Shown here piece after piece: positions 37,809-46,025 of a stretch of 49,515 nucleotides of DNA. The stretch's first letter is position 1, and each line of letters opens with the position of its first letter. This DNA is from a virus. A model generated the notes under the pieces. It was not told the DNA's origin. It searched no databases and was given only the letters and a program-made list of their open reading frames with translations. The translations under genes were made by a program, and so were the position numbers. The stretch spans positions 1 to 49,515 of the IMG/VR virus record IMGVR_UViG_3300013093_004893, one strand, 5' to 3'.

Positions 37809-37816
37809 TATTTATT
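37809..37816 (-). promoter_or_regulatory. Late-promoter-like octamer AATAAATA
   Basis: Exactly 5 nt before the ATG at 37803. Confidence 0.45.
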
Positions 37817-37851
37817 CACTAAATAATAGTAGTTATTATTATTTAGTGAAT
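37814..37851. repeat. Perfect 15-bp inverted repeat between nrdA and the HNH gene
   Basis: ATTCACTAAATAATA (37814-37828) and its complement TATTATTTAGTGAAT (37837-37851), 8-nt loop. It sits just past the nrdA stop and may act as terminator or RNA-stability hairpin. Confidence 0.7.
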
Positions 37852-37854
37852 ATA

Positions 37855-38829
37855 CTACAATTTACAGGAGTCGCAGGATTCCTCGTCATAATCGTCCGGC
37901 TGTATAGTTTGAGTTTGTACACTATGTTTGGATAAATCCTGTTTTACTCCCTGCTTTGAAATTAGGCTATAATATAGTCCCTTTCCGCCCCATTTCATAA
38001 AATTCATCAAATTCTTTGCAATCAGAGTTGTAGGAATTTTTCCATCCGGAAAATGAGCAGGATTATAGAATGTATTCGTGCTGATACTCTGATCAACATA
38101 TGCCTGTATCACAGCAGCGGTCTTGAGATAATCCACACAATCTGTTTGGTCCCACATTAATTGATAGCGAGATTTCAGACGGTTATATTCTGGTACTACT
38201 TGTACCAGAGAACCTGCCTTGCTTTCTTTTGTTGTGATCAAACTCATTGGCATCTCGATACCGTTAGTAGAGTTAATAACCACGGAACTACTTTCTACTG
38301 GTGCCACTGCCATGAGAGTTGCATTTCTTACTCCGTATTTCTTCATCTGTTCGCGTAGTGGTTCCCAGTCTAGTTCTGGAGTGAAATCTGCTAGTTCATT
38401 TACACCGGCATTTCTGCGTTCCCAGGGAAAAATTCCCTGTCCATAATATGTTTTATCGCTGTGAAGACATTTACCGCGTTCTTGTGCAAGTTCAACGGTT
38501 GCTTCTGTTAGGTAATATGCACAGTGTTCTTGCCATGATTTAACTTCTGCCAATGCTTCTGGTGTTCCGTAACGAAGTCCTCTTTTTGCATGCCAATAGG
38601 CAAGGTTTGTGATTCCTATTCCAATAGGTCTGATTTCATCATTGCTCAACTTACTTTGAATACTCAAAAAGTCTTGATAATCTAGAATGTTGTTGAGACT
38701 GCGAAGAAGGATTCTGCAAGCCCTACGCATGTCCTCTGGATTTCTAAATGCACCCCAATTCACTGATCCAAGAGTACACAGAGCTATTTTTGGTACTTCA
38801 CGAGTGCATTCTTTTTTAATTATTTTCAT
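37855..38829 (-). CDS. nrdA: NrdA C-terminal piece (class Ia ribonucleotide reductase large subunit)
   Basis: 324 aa. After an 8-14-residue non-homologous start (MKIIKKECTREVPK), it matches E. coli NrdA from IALCTLG (Cys462 equivalent) to the C-terminus. WSYY-equivalent KGLYYSLI carries the Tyr730/731 radical pair and the tail ends CDSCKL, the swinging Cys pair that glutaredoxin reduces. It must assemble non-covalently with the 39953-40963 piece, because no intein C-terminus precedes it. Confidence 0.92.
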   Translation of the reverse strand: MKIIKKECTREVPKIALCTLGSVNWGAFRNPEDMRRACRILLRSLNNILDYQDFLSIQSKLSNDEIRPIGIGITNLAYWHAKRGLRYGTPEALAEVKSWQEHCAYYLTEATVELAQERGKCLHSDKTYYGQGIFPWERRNAGVNELADFTPELDWEPLREQMKKYGVRNATLMAVAPVESSSVVINSTNGIEMPMSLITTKESKAGSLVQVVPEYNRLKSRYQLMWDQTDCVDYLKTAAVIQAYVDQSISTNTFYNPAHFPDGKIPTTLIAKNLMNFMKWGGKGLYYSLISKQGVKQDLSKHSVQTQTIQPDDYDEESCDSCKL

Positions 38830-38847
38830 TTTTTTAATTCCATTTCA

Positions 38848-38864
38848 TATAAATACTATTTATA
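38848..38864. promoter_or_regulatory. Back-to-back late promoters (palindrome TATAAATA-C-TATTTATA)
   Basis: TATAAATA on the plus strand (38848-38855) points to the HNH gene at 38881; TATAAATA on the minus strand (38857-38864) points to the NrdA C-terminal piece. One nt separates them. Confidence 0.7.
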
Positions 38865-38880
38865 CAGCATAAGGTACACA

Positions 38881-39972
38881 ATGCATAAAATTAACACAAA
38901 TTCCATTTATTGGTCTAGATATACTAAATTTATTAATACCAGACAAACGAGAATCATACCACCAAATTCTATGGTAGAACTTCATCATATTGTCCCCAAA
39001 TGTGCAGGCGGCGACGATTCTGTTTCTAATTTGATCGAACTTACTGTACGAGAACATTTTATTGCACACTGGATGCTTTCTAAAGTTGGAATCGACGATG
39101 TGTGGTATAAACTTCGTTTTGCTTTTGGTTGTATGAGTGTTTATAGCAAGTCTAATTCTTATAGAAATTTTCTCACATCTAGACAATTTGAAATTTCTAA
39201 AAAAATCAGAAAAGAAACTTTTAAGATGTGGAATGACCTCAATCCTTCTAAAGCCAAAGGAACATCTTGGTATGTCGACGAAGATGGTGTTAGATATAGA
39301 TGTCATCCAGATTCTCCTAAAATAAAAGAATTTAACTTAAAAATGCAGGCCCCTGGAAAAGGTAAAAAATGGTATACAGATGGTAATAAATTTTTTATGT
39401 TATTTGAAACTGATCCGGTGATTTTATCATTAAATCTGCAACCTGGCTGCCCAATTAAAGGGGTGGAAAAACAATATTCAGTTGAAACTTTAAAAAGTTT
39501 ATCTGAGGATCGGGCGGGCAGATTTTGGTTCAACGACGGAAAACAGTCATATAAACTAAAATTAAACGACGTTAAAATAAAAGATTTAGGTCTTTCTGTT
39601 GGAAGACTTATATCACCAGACGGCTTAGAGCGAATTAAAAGCGGTGCCGCGTGGAAAAGAACTCCCGAAGATAATTTGAAAAATTCACTCAGGCAACAAT
39701 CAAAAATGAGATTCAATGACGGCGTTAGAAATTTCACATTAGATCCAGATGATCTATTAATTTCGCAACTATCATTAATTCCGGGTGTCATATTAACACA
39801 GGAAGGCAGGGAAAAAATATCATTATGTGCTAAAAACAAAGATACCTCATATATTGTTGGAAAAAAATGGTTTAATGACGGCATAAAAAACTACAGATTG
39901 TTTGAAGACGAAGGATTAAAAATGGGATTGGTAAGAGGGAAATTGTACACCTCTAAACCAAAAGGTCTTTAA
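38881..39972 (+). CDS. HNH homing endonuclease (MobE-like) splitting nrdA
   Basis: 363 aa, opposite strand to nrdA. HNH: VELHHIVPKCAGGDDSVSNL and LTVREHFIAHWML. Then at least four DNA-contact units of the form W-F/Y-x-D-G: KKWYTDGNKFFML, FWFNDGKQSYKLK, MRFNDGVRNFTLD and KKWFNDGIKNYRLF, each followed by a short L-x-L-x-x-G motif. AAGG precedes the ATG and an exact late promoter lies upstream. The 3' end overlaps the nrdA middle piece by 20 nt. Confidence 0.88.
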   Translation: MHKINTNSIYWSRYTKFINTRQTRIIPPNSMVELHHIVPKCAGGDDSVSNLIELTVREHFIAHWMLSKVGIDDVWYKLRFAFGCMSVYSKSNSYRNFLTSRQFEISKKIRKETFKMWNDLNPSKAKGTSWYVDEDGVRYRCHPDSPKIKEFNLKMQAPGKGKKWYTDGNKFFMLFETDPVILSLNLQPGCPIKGVEKQYSVETLKSLSEDRAGRFWFNDGKQSYKLKLNDVKIKDLGLSVGRLISPDGLERIKSGAAWKRTPEDNLKNSLRQQSKMRFNDGVRNFTLDPDDLLISQLSLIPGVILTQEGREKISLCAKNKDTSYIVGKKWFNDGIKNYRLFEDEGLKMGLVRGKLYTSKPKGL

Positions 39973-40963
39973 TATCGTCGTCATCGGTTAATTCTCTCAC
40001 CTTCTTTTTTTCGCCGTTTGATAATAGAACTTTATGCTGTCCAGGTAATGTTATTTCTTGACCATTATCTAATGTTAGTTTGAATTCGCCTTCATCGTCT
40101 AGACTATTGAATGGTTTTGTGGGAAGTAGAATTTCTAGACATAAATTACTTTGATAAATTGTATGGATATTTGTGTCAAATGGTCCTTGACGCTGAACAT
40201 TGTCAATATAAACCAGATATATTCTGCCAGTATCGGTTCGCTCCTTGAGAATTCCGCCTCTAAACACTTCTTCTGCACTCATTGTTTTGGTACTTAGATC
40301 ACGTCTTTGTTCGTATTTTACATAAAGTTTTTCAAACAAATCTATGTCTTGATAAAATGCTTCATAAAGATCTGGAACTTCATTGGGATCAAAGAAGGTG
40401 ATATTCTCTTTATTTTTAAATCTACGCCAGAAAAAAGCAGATAAAACCACACCATAATCCATATGACGTACTCGTGTTTCTTCAGTCCCTTGATTATTTT
40501 TAAGAACTATAAGATCATCAAATTGATGATGCCATATCGGATAAAAAATTGTCGCACTATTGTGGGCTAATAATAATTTATCTGGTTCTATCCCTGCATA
40601 ATAATTTTCATGTTCATCAATGCTAAAATCGGCATATTGAGTTGATACGTTAGGAGAAGTTACTTCTTTAACTTTATCTTTTTTGTTGATAATAGACACT
40701 ACATAATCTGCCGTAGTAATATCACCACCCTTTACATATTTGATTTTTCCAAATTCATTGATTGCAGTAGGATGTGTGTCGCTCGTGATTAATTTAGCAT
40801 CCGATGTTGATGTAATTTTTACTTGGTGTTCATGTGGAACTATCGGTCTCATGACATTTAATACTTTACGATATACATCCGTTTGTGTTTCAATATCACA
40901 AGATAGTACCAAATCTCCCAATTTTACTTCATCAATTTTAACTCTGTTCGATAAAAATTTCAT
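39953..40963 (-). CDS. nrdA: Intein C-part fused to NrdA middle piece
   Basis: 336 aa. Residues 1-~125 are the C-part of a split intein: VKLGDLVLSCDIETQ, block B TSDTHPTAI, and the end YADFSIDEHENYYAG...LLAHN, followed by Ser+1. From SATIFYPIWHHQF it is NrdA, including SNLCLEI (radical Cys439 equivalent). After GEF (about residue 295) come ~40 residues (KLTLDNGQEITLPGQHKVLL) that are not NrdA but resemble an internal block of a Hint domain. Splicing would join it to the 41824-42942 product. Confidence 0.9.
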   Translation of the reverse strand: MKFLSNRVKIDEVKLGDLVLSCDIETQTDVYRKVLNVMRPIVPHEHQVKITSTSDAKLITSDTHPTAINEFGKIKYVKGGDITTADYVVSIINKKDKVKEVTSPNVSTQYADFSIDEHENYYAGIEPDKLLLAHNSATIFYPIWHHQFDDLIVLKNNQGTEETRVRHMDYGVVLSAFFWRRFKNKENITFFDPNEVPDLYEAFYQDIDLFEKLYVKYEQRRDLSTKTMSAEEVFRGGILKERTDTGRIYLVYIDNVQRQGPFDTNIHTIYQSNLCLEILLPTKPFNSLDDEGEFKLTLDNGQEITLPGQHKVLLSNGEKKKVRELTDDDDIKDLLV

Positions 40964-41867
40964 TTATTCTGTCCTTCAAGTCGGATGATATTTCTTTGTC
41001 GTCTAATATTGTTTTATAACCAAGAACCTCTTCGATTGCAACAATACAATATTGACCTTTTCTGCAATTTTCTTTTTTTGGTATTAGTTGTAAATTTTGA
41101 TAACTTCCTATAATTAATGGATGTATCTTGTTGACAAATCCGCCATATTTGGAAAATTTGTGATCAACAGCGTATCCATTCTTACCATAAATTATACCTA
41201 ATTTGTTTTTTTCCGGATCGATGATATTTCCATATACAGCAATCGATATTTTGGTAGCTGTTCTTACTGCATCACAATAACTGTCGTAATTATCATAACT
41301 AAATTTCTTCAAAACAGGCCCGTGTTCTGTCCGACTATTTTTAAACCAACGAATTAATTTTGCCTCGTGTTTAACAGTAGATGCCCGAGATAAAAAAGTT
41401 TCTTGACGATTTTTAATTTTAGATTGGTATTCATTCCATTTGTCTTTGCCGATTGTTTCTCCAAACCTCGTTATATATGATTCCAATGAAGGGAGACGAC
41501 CTATATCAGACCTATATTGTTGTGCTCGTATTTCAGCATCTTCTAACGAATACCCTTTAGATACCCAGTGATTTGAATTTGACGGGGTTGTTTTTTGTTT
41601 TTTTCGTGTTTTTCGTTTTTCATTAATTAAAAGAACTGCTTCTTCTTCAGTTTTACCCCGAGATATATAATATTCAATTGACCACGGGCTATTTTTTGCC
41701 CTATCTTTTCGAAGGTTTTTGTCGATTTTGTTAAACTCTTCGCCACACTTGAATTCTTTGAGATACTCATTTAAATTCATTCTGTTATGTCTCATAGTCA
41801 GATGTCGTTGTAACTGGCTCACGTTAGCCGAGCAAATTTTGCAAATATGCATCTCTTTCATCATCAC
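40938..41867 (-). CDS. Homing endonuclease inside the split-intein gap
   Basis: 309 aa. N-terminal C2H2-like finger (CKICSANVSQLQRHLTMRH). C-terminal nuclease-like block YGKNGYAVDHKFSKYGGFVN then HPLIIGSYQNLQLI and KKENCRKGQY, an HNH/Vsr-type arrangement with D-H and N. It overlaps the upstream intein-N ORF by 44 nt and the downstream intein-C ORF by 26 nt. This matches the known 'fractured gene' arrangement of split intein plus endonuclease in phages. Confidence 0.8.
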   Translation of the reverse strand: MMMKEMHICKICSANVSQLQRHLTMRHNRMNLNEYLKEFKCGEEFNKIDKNLRKDRAKNSPWSIEYYISRGKTEEEAVLLINEKRKTRKKQKTTPSNSNHWVSKGYSLEDAEIRAQQYRSDIGRLPSLESYITRFGETIGKDKWNEYQSKIKNRQETFLSRASTVKHEAKLIRWFKNSRTEHGPVLKKFSYDNYDSYCDAVRTATKISIAVYGNIIDPEKNKLGIIYGKNGYAVDHKFSKYGGFVNKIHPLIIGSYQNLQLIPKKENCRKGQYCIVAIEEVLGYKTILDDKEISSDLKDRINEIFIEQS

Positions 41868-42942
41868 TTCCCATATAGGCTAAAATAGTTAGCACATCAG
41901 TTATATTTATCACTTTGTCATCTTTTTTAATTATGTCACCTTGATAATAATTTTTGCCGTTAAATTCAAATCCAGTTAATTTGTCTACATATGAGTCTAT
42001 GTGTACACATGCGTTCCTGATTCCTCCTTGACTGCATGACCGCAGATCCCCGTACCACTTTTTTAGAAATGGTATCATCCCTGTGTGCATGATTTCTCCG
42101 CCTCGTATAGGACTACCCAGAGGACGTAAGCGACCAATTTCAAGACCTATGCCAGCACGCTTGCTGGCATACTTGGCCATCATTTCACCACTGGCAAAAA
42201 TACTGTCTAAATCATCGTCAGTTTTAATAAGCACACACGAACTGAATTGCTTGGTTGGGGTTCCCAATCCAGCCAACACTGGAGTGGCAAGTGTGAACAA
42301 TCCATCAGATGCACTCTGATAGTACTCTTTGATATATCTTAAGCGAACAGTATTTGATGATTCGGCATGAAATACTGTTGCAGCAGCAACCATATAACGT
42401 ATTTGAGGAGTTTCATAAATTTGGTTGGTAGCACGATTGCGAACAAGGTACTTTTCAATCATCTGTTCAATTGCAGCATATGAATACTGTTCATCTTTGT
42501 CATGATCCAGCATGTCATTCATTTTATTCCAGTCGTCTTCACTATACCATTCTAGCAATTCGGGGGTATATAACCCTACTTCAACATTTTTTTTAACAAT
42601 AGAATAAAGGTGTGGGACATTATAAGATTGGTAGACATCTTTTCTAAGCATACTGAGACGTTGTTTGCCAGCAACATATTGATAATTTGTATGTCCAGTG
42701 CCTTGATTGCTGTCAACGTCTATGAGGTCAACAATGGCTCGTAGTGTTATGCCATCAATTTCTGTTGTTTTTATACCATTATAAAAATGTGGTTGTGCCT
42801 TTATTTCTATCATGGACTGGCTGACATCTGCGACATTTTTACATACTTTGGCAATCTGTGCTTGCCACTTCTCTATGTTTAATTTTTCTTGTCTACCATC
42901 TCGTTTGATAACATAAATTTCTCCTGATTTTGGGAGAGCCAT
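41824..42942 (-). CDS. nrdA: NrdA N-terminal piece fused to intein N-part
   Basis: 372 aa with AAGGA. ATP-cone at the N-terminus (VIKRDGRQEKLNIEKWQAQI), then the NrdA core with FSSCVLIKT (Cys225 equivalent) and KRAGIGLEIGRLRPLGSPIR. NrdA ends at GGIRNA, and the intein N-part begins CVHIDSYVDKLTG; the frame stops about 60 residues later (YLQNLLG). The junction is at the same point where the next piece resumes (SATIFYPIWH), as in E. coli GGAATLFYPMWH. Confidence 0.92.
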   Translation of the reverse strand: MALPKSGEIYVIKRDGRQEKLNIEKWQAQIAKVCKNVADVSQSMIEIKAQPHFYNGIKTTEIDGITLRAIVDLIDVDSNQGTGHTNYQYVAGKQRLSMLRKDVYQSYNVPHLYSIVKKNVEVGLYTPELLEWYSEDDWNKMNDMLDHDKDEQYSYAAIEQMIEKYLVRNRATNQIYETPQIRYMVAAATVFHAESSNTVRLRYIKEYYQSASDGLFTLATPVLAGLGTPTKQFSSCVLIKTDDDLDSIFASGEMMAKYASKRAGIGLEIGRLRPLGSPIRGGEIMHTGMIPFLKKWYGDLRSCSQGGIRNACVHIDSYVDKLTGFEFNGKNYYQGDIIKKDDKVINITDVLTILAYMGSDDERDAYLQNLLG

Positions 42943-43008
42943 AACATTATTCCTTTATTAAAAATTACAAATTCAAAGAGGTAAAAGTCATTTATTCACT
43001 GATTCTAA

Positions 43009-43524
43009 TTAATTAACACCGGTTACATCAATGTTAATATATGATCTTTTGCTATGTAAATTTGAACACACAAAATGTTTATTATCATAGACATATTTCT
43101 GTTGTATGATAGTATCTGTATCCAATCCAGATCTATTGAAAATAGCGTTGTATTCATAGTTAAGAATCCATTTGTCATCTACCTGAAGGACGACGCCCTG
43201 AAACTGTTGTTGTTGGTTTTTTAATATCATAAGTTTTAATCTCTCTGAATTCCATCTGCCATCAGCAGATAAAAGTAAAGTATAAAACATTCCCAGTGAA
43301 ATTGCACATTCATCAAAATTATTTTGGTGTATAAGTTGCCACGGATCTGGCCACAAATCTGGTCTATCCCAGTCTAGGACTCTGCCAGATATGGGACAAT
43401 ACGCCCAAAAATTTACGACATTTTCCAAATGTTTGTAATCAATTAATTCCGATGTAAGATTTGAACGCAAAGTTTTCCATGATTGTAAAAGATGTGTGCT
43501 GCTGGAAAAATTTATTGCGAGCAT
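43009..43524 (-). CDS. Conserved hypothetical phage protein (171 aa)
   Basis: 171 aa with GAGAGGA. The block LWPDPWQLIHQNNFDECAIS with ALGMFYTLLL-type helix (SLGMFYTLLLS) is a recurring phage motif that looks like a small transglutaminase-like or zinc-like core, but no catalytic triad is clear. Function unknown. Confidence 0.6.
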   Translation of the reverse strand: MLAINFSSSTHLLQSWKTLRSNLTSELIDYKHLENVVNFWAYCPISGRVLDWDRPDLWPDPWQLIHQNNFDECAISLGMFYTLLLSADGRWNSERLKLMILKNQQQQFQGVVLQVDDKWILNYEYNAIFNRSGLDTDTIIQQKYVYDNKHFVCSNLHSKRSYINIDVTGVN

Positions 43525-43571
43525 CTGGACAATTCCTCTCTGTTGGTTAGGATAAATTTGGTCGTGGAAAA

Positions 43572-44726
43572 TTAGATGTTTCTTTGTCCTGGATTCAATA
43601 TGAGACTATTAGATGACCCATCATCAACGACACCTGGTAAAACATCAAAAACATCACCCATACTAACATTTTTGGTTGAACTTGCTGACCAATATATTCC
43701 ACCTGTCTGTGTGAAAAAATTATTTGTGCTTACAGCCGGATGATTGCTGCCATTATATATCGCATGATCAGTCAAAGATGTAAAATGACTGTTTGTTACA
43801 CTAAGTCTCTCGGTTCCTCCAAAATTAGGATTTGCTAGATTGATACCACGCCACAAATTACTATAAGTGCAAAATAGCAAAGAAGTATCTTGTACAGGGT
43901 CTTGGGATACTAATGCATTTGAGAAATTATAAACATTTATGTTGTAGGCACGAAAATTATTTGTGAAAACAGTATTTCCTATAGATTGCAATGAGATTGC
44001 ATAATCATTTCCAACAGGTTTAGAAGAATTCCATCCTCCAGCTAGGTAACAATCATTTATAGATATATGTTGATATCGCACAATATTAAAAATTGATATC
44101 TGTTGACTATTAGTACTTAAACGTAAATTACTGATGTTAATAAACTGGGGCAGAGTTGCATTATTTAACCCTATATTTGCACCAGTTTGCCCAAGACTAT
44201 CAGCGGTTTCAAACATATATGTCATGTTTGTACCGGGGTTGGCAACAATTCTTGAGCAATTTATTCCAGCACCTTGAAGTGTGAGAAATGGATAAAGCAA
44301 GATAGGACTGTTGATAATATAGATTCCTGGTGGAAAATATAGGGTAACTGCCAAGTTACCAGATTGTGGATATCCTGTCAATAATTGTGAAATGGCAGCA
44401 TTTATTGCAGGAGCATCATCTGTCACTCCATCCCCCTGGGCACCGAAATCCTTGATGCTTGCAAAATCGTTTAGTTTACTTTGCAGTGTGCGTGGTATGG
44501 CAGATGATAAATCTGCTCTGCTGTTTTGATATTTTGTTGTAATTAATTGATCGTTTTGACTGTATTCGGTCAAAATTTGTGTATTTTCACCATATCCTGG
44601 ACTATTGCCTATAAACATTTGACGGGTGTCCAGACAAAAACCTATTTCACCTTCAGCAAGCGCTGATGGTAAATCAGCATATAAACCTCTACGATTTTGT
44701 ATTCTACTAATAATATCTATTGCCAT
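43572..44726 (-). CDS. Tailspike/tail fibre with pectate-lyase-type beta-helix
   Basis: 384 aa with GGAG. The N-terminus (ISRIQNRRGLYADLPSALAE, GEIGFCLDTRQMFIGN) is the tropism-determinant N-domain that attaches receptor-binding proteins. FASIKDFGAQGDGVTDDAPA is the hallmark of Pectate_lyase_3 / right-handed beta-helix depolymerases; repeated N-x-x-x-x-x-I/V rungs follow. It probably binds or cuts host surface polysaccharide. A late octamer lies upstream. Confidence 0.82.
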   Translation of the reverse strand: MAIDIISRIQNRRGLYADLPSALAEGEIGFCLDTRQMFIGNSPGYGENTQILTEYSQNDQLITTKYQNSRADLSSAIPRTLQSKLNDFASIKDFGAQGDGVTDDAPAINAAISQLLTGYPQSGNLAVTLYFPPGIYIINSPILLYPFLTLQGAGINCSRIVANPGTNMTYMFETADSLGQTGANIGLNNATLPQFINISNLRLSTNSQQISIFNIVRYQHISINDCYLAGGWNSSKPVGNDYAISLQSIGNTVFTNNFRAYNINVYNFSNALVSQDPVQDTSLLFCTYSNLWRGINLANPNFGGTERLSVTNSHFTSLTDHAIYNGSNHPAVSTNNFFTQTGGIYWSASSTKNVSMGDVFDVLPGVVDDGSSNSLILNPGQRNI

Positions 44727-44750
44727 TTTACAATAACTCCGGATGTCTAA

Positions 44751-44758
44751 TATTTAGC
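44751..44758 (-). promoter_or_regulatory. Late-promoter-like octamer GCTAAATA (tailspike)
   Basis: Minus strand, 24 nt before the tailspike ATG, divergent from the plus-strand octamer at 44767. Confidence 0.45.
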
Positions 44759-44766
44759 AATAGCCT

Positions 44767-44774
44767 CATAAATA
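44767..44774 (+). promoter_or_regulatory. T4-like late promoter octamer CATAAATA
   Basis: Plus strand, followed by a 16-nt leader with GGAG and the ATG at 44791. Confidence 0.6.
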
Positions 44775-44790
44775 TATCTGGAGATTACAG

Positions 44791-46023
44791 ATGCGTATTC
44801 AAGAACTTATTGTAGAAACTGGCGGCGTTGGCAAGATTGTCAAAGGCGTTAATACCACTCCAGATGTTCATCCTGGAGAAATCAAACGGCAGGCTGCAAA
44901 GTTAGGAATGACTGTTGATGACAAATCACAGCCACCTATCGCTAATCCTGATGGCACAGACAGTGTCAATGAAAAATGGACCAAAAAATACAAGCGTAGT
45001 ATTGATTGCAGTCATCCCCGAGGTTTCAGTCAGCGGGCTCATTGTGCTGCTAGAAAAAAGCGTCAGGCTCATGGCAAGACCAAGAGCAAGAGTGTCAATG
45101 AATCTCAGCAAATACCTGTAAATGTTATAGAAACCATCGATATGTTGATGGACAACCACGGACTGTCAAATGAAACTGCTGTAAATGTTGTTTTAGAAAG
45201 TCTTGATGAAAGCCTACGTGATTGGTTCCGAGAAAAGTGGGTTAGATTTGGACCTGATGGTAAAATACGTGGTGCCTGTGCCAGAGGGAAAAGCAGCGAA
45301 GGCAAACCAAAATGTCTGCCACAAGCCAAGGCACATGCATTGGGAAAAAAAGCCAGAGCCAAAGCAGCACGCCGCAAGCGTAGACTAGATCCCAATCCAG
45401 AACGCAAAGGCAAGGCACACAATGTTGCAACAAAAGAATCTGTGTGTCCGCATTGTGGTGGACCACTGGTTTTAATTTTGGAAAACAGTAAAGATAATTT
45501 TACTCTAGAGCAATTGGCTCAAATCAGTGATCAAGCATTAGATGCTGCATACCATTATGGTGTTAGCACACCTGGTAATAATTTTGGTTGGCAAGCAAAT
45601 CTAACGAGTGCTGCTTATGCAAAAAAAATGATCGACTCTGGTATCACAGATATTGAAAAGATTGCTGATGCTGTTCATCAAGGTTGGAACCAAACAGCAA
45701 AAAAGTTTGTTGCAAACCCAGATCAGTTTGATGATACAGAAAAATTACGTCAAGCAGGAAAACTAGAAGCAAAACTTTCTCAACGTGCAAAACTTATGAA
45801 CATTCAATATAATCAATTGGATGATGATGAACAAGAAAAAGATCGTGTGGTCGCCAGAGCACTTTTGTCGGCAATTCGTGACGATAAAAATCTATCAGAA
45901 AAGCGAGATGCCTGCTACTACAAGGTAAAGCGGCGATACAAGGTATGGCCCAGTGCCTACTCAAGTGGTGCACTGGTTCAGTGCAGAAAAAAAGGTGCAA
46001 AAAATTGGGGAAAAAGTAAGTAG
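44791..46023 (+). CDS. Multidomain protein with capsid-targeting-like N-terminus
   Basis: 410 aa. MRIQELIVETG resembles T4 capsid-targeting peptides (MKTYQEFIAEA in internal proteins), with a possible protease site after ELIVE. A basic region with Cys (YKRSIDCSHPRGFSQRAHCA) follows. Residues ~135-200 hold SLRDWFREKWVRFGPDGKIR and a KARAKAARRKRR run. Residues ~255-370 resemble an RyR-type domain (AVHQGWNQTAKKFV; YNQLDDDEQEKDRVVARAL). The end RRYKVWPSAYSSGALVQCRK repeats the first basic module. Probably a packaged virion protein. Confidence 0.7.
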   Translation: MRIQELIVETGGVGKIVKGVNTTPDVHPGEIKRQAAKLGMTVDDKSQPPIANPDGTDSVNEKWTKKYKRSIDCSHPRGFSQRAHCAARKKRQAHGKTKSKSVNESQQIPVNVIETIDMLMDNHGLSNETAVNVVLESLDESLRDWFREKWVRFGPDGKIRGACARGKSSEGKPKCLPQAKAHALGKKARAKAARRKRRLDPNPERKGKAHNVATKESVCPHCGGPLVLILENSKDNFTLEQLAQISDQALDAAYHYGVSTPGNNFGWQANLTSAAYAKKMIDSGITDIEKIADAVHQGWNQTAKKFVANPDQFDDTEKLRQAGKLEAKLSQRAKLMNIQYNQLDDDEQEKDRVVARALLSAIRDDKNLSEKRDACYYKVKRRYKVWPSAYSSGALVQCRKKGAKNWGKSK

Positions 46024-46025
46024 TG

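Noticed and set aside
38881-39972. Group I intron in nrdA carrying the HNH gene
   Set aside because: The HNH gene is on the opposite strand, no intron core is seen and the nrdA pieces have their own start and stop codons.
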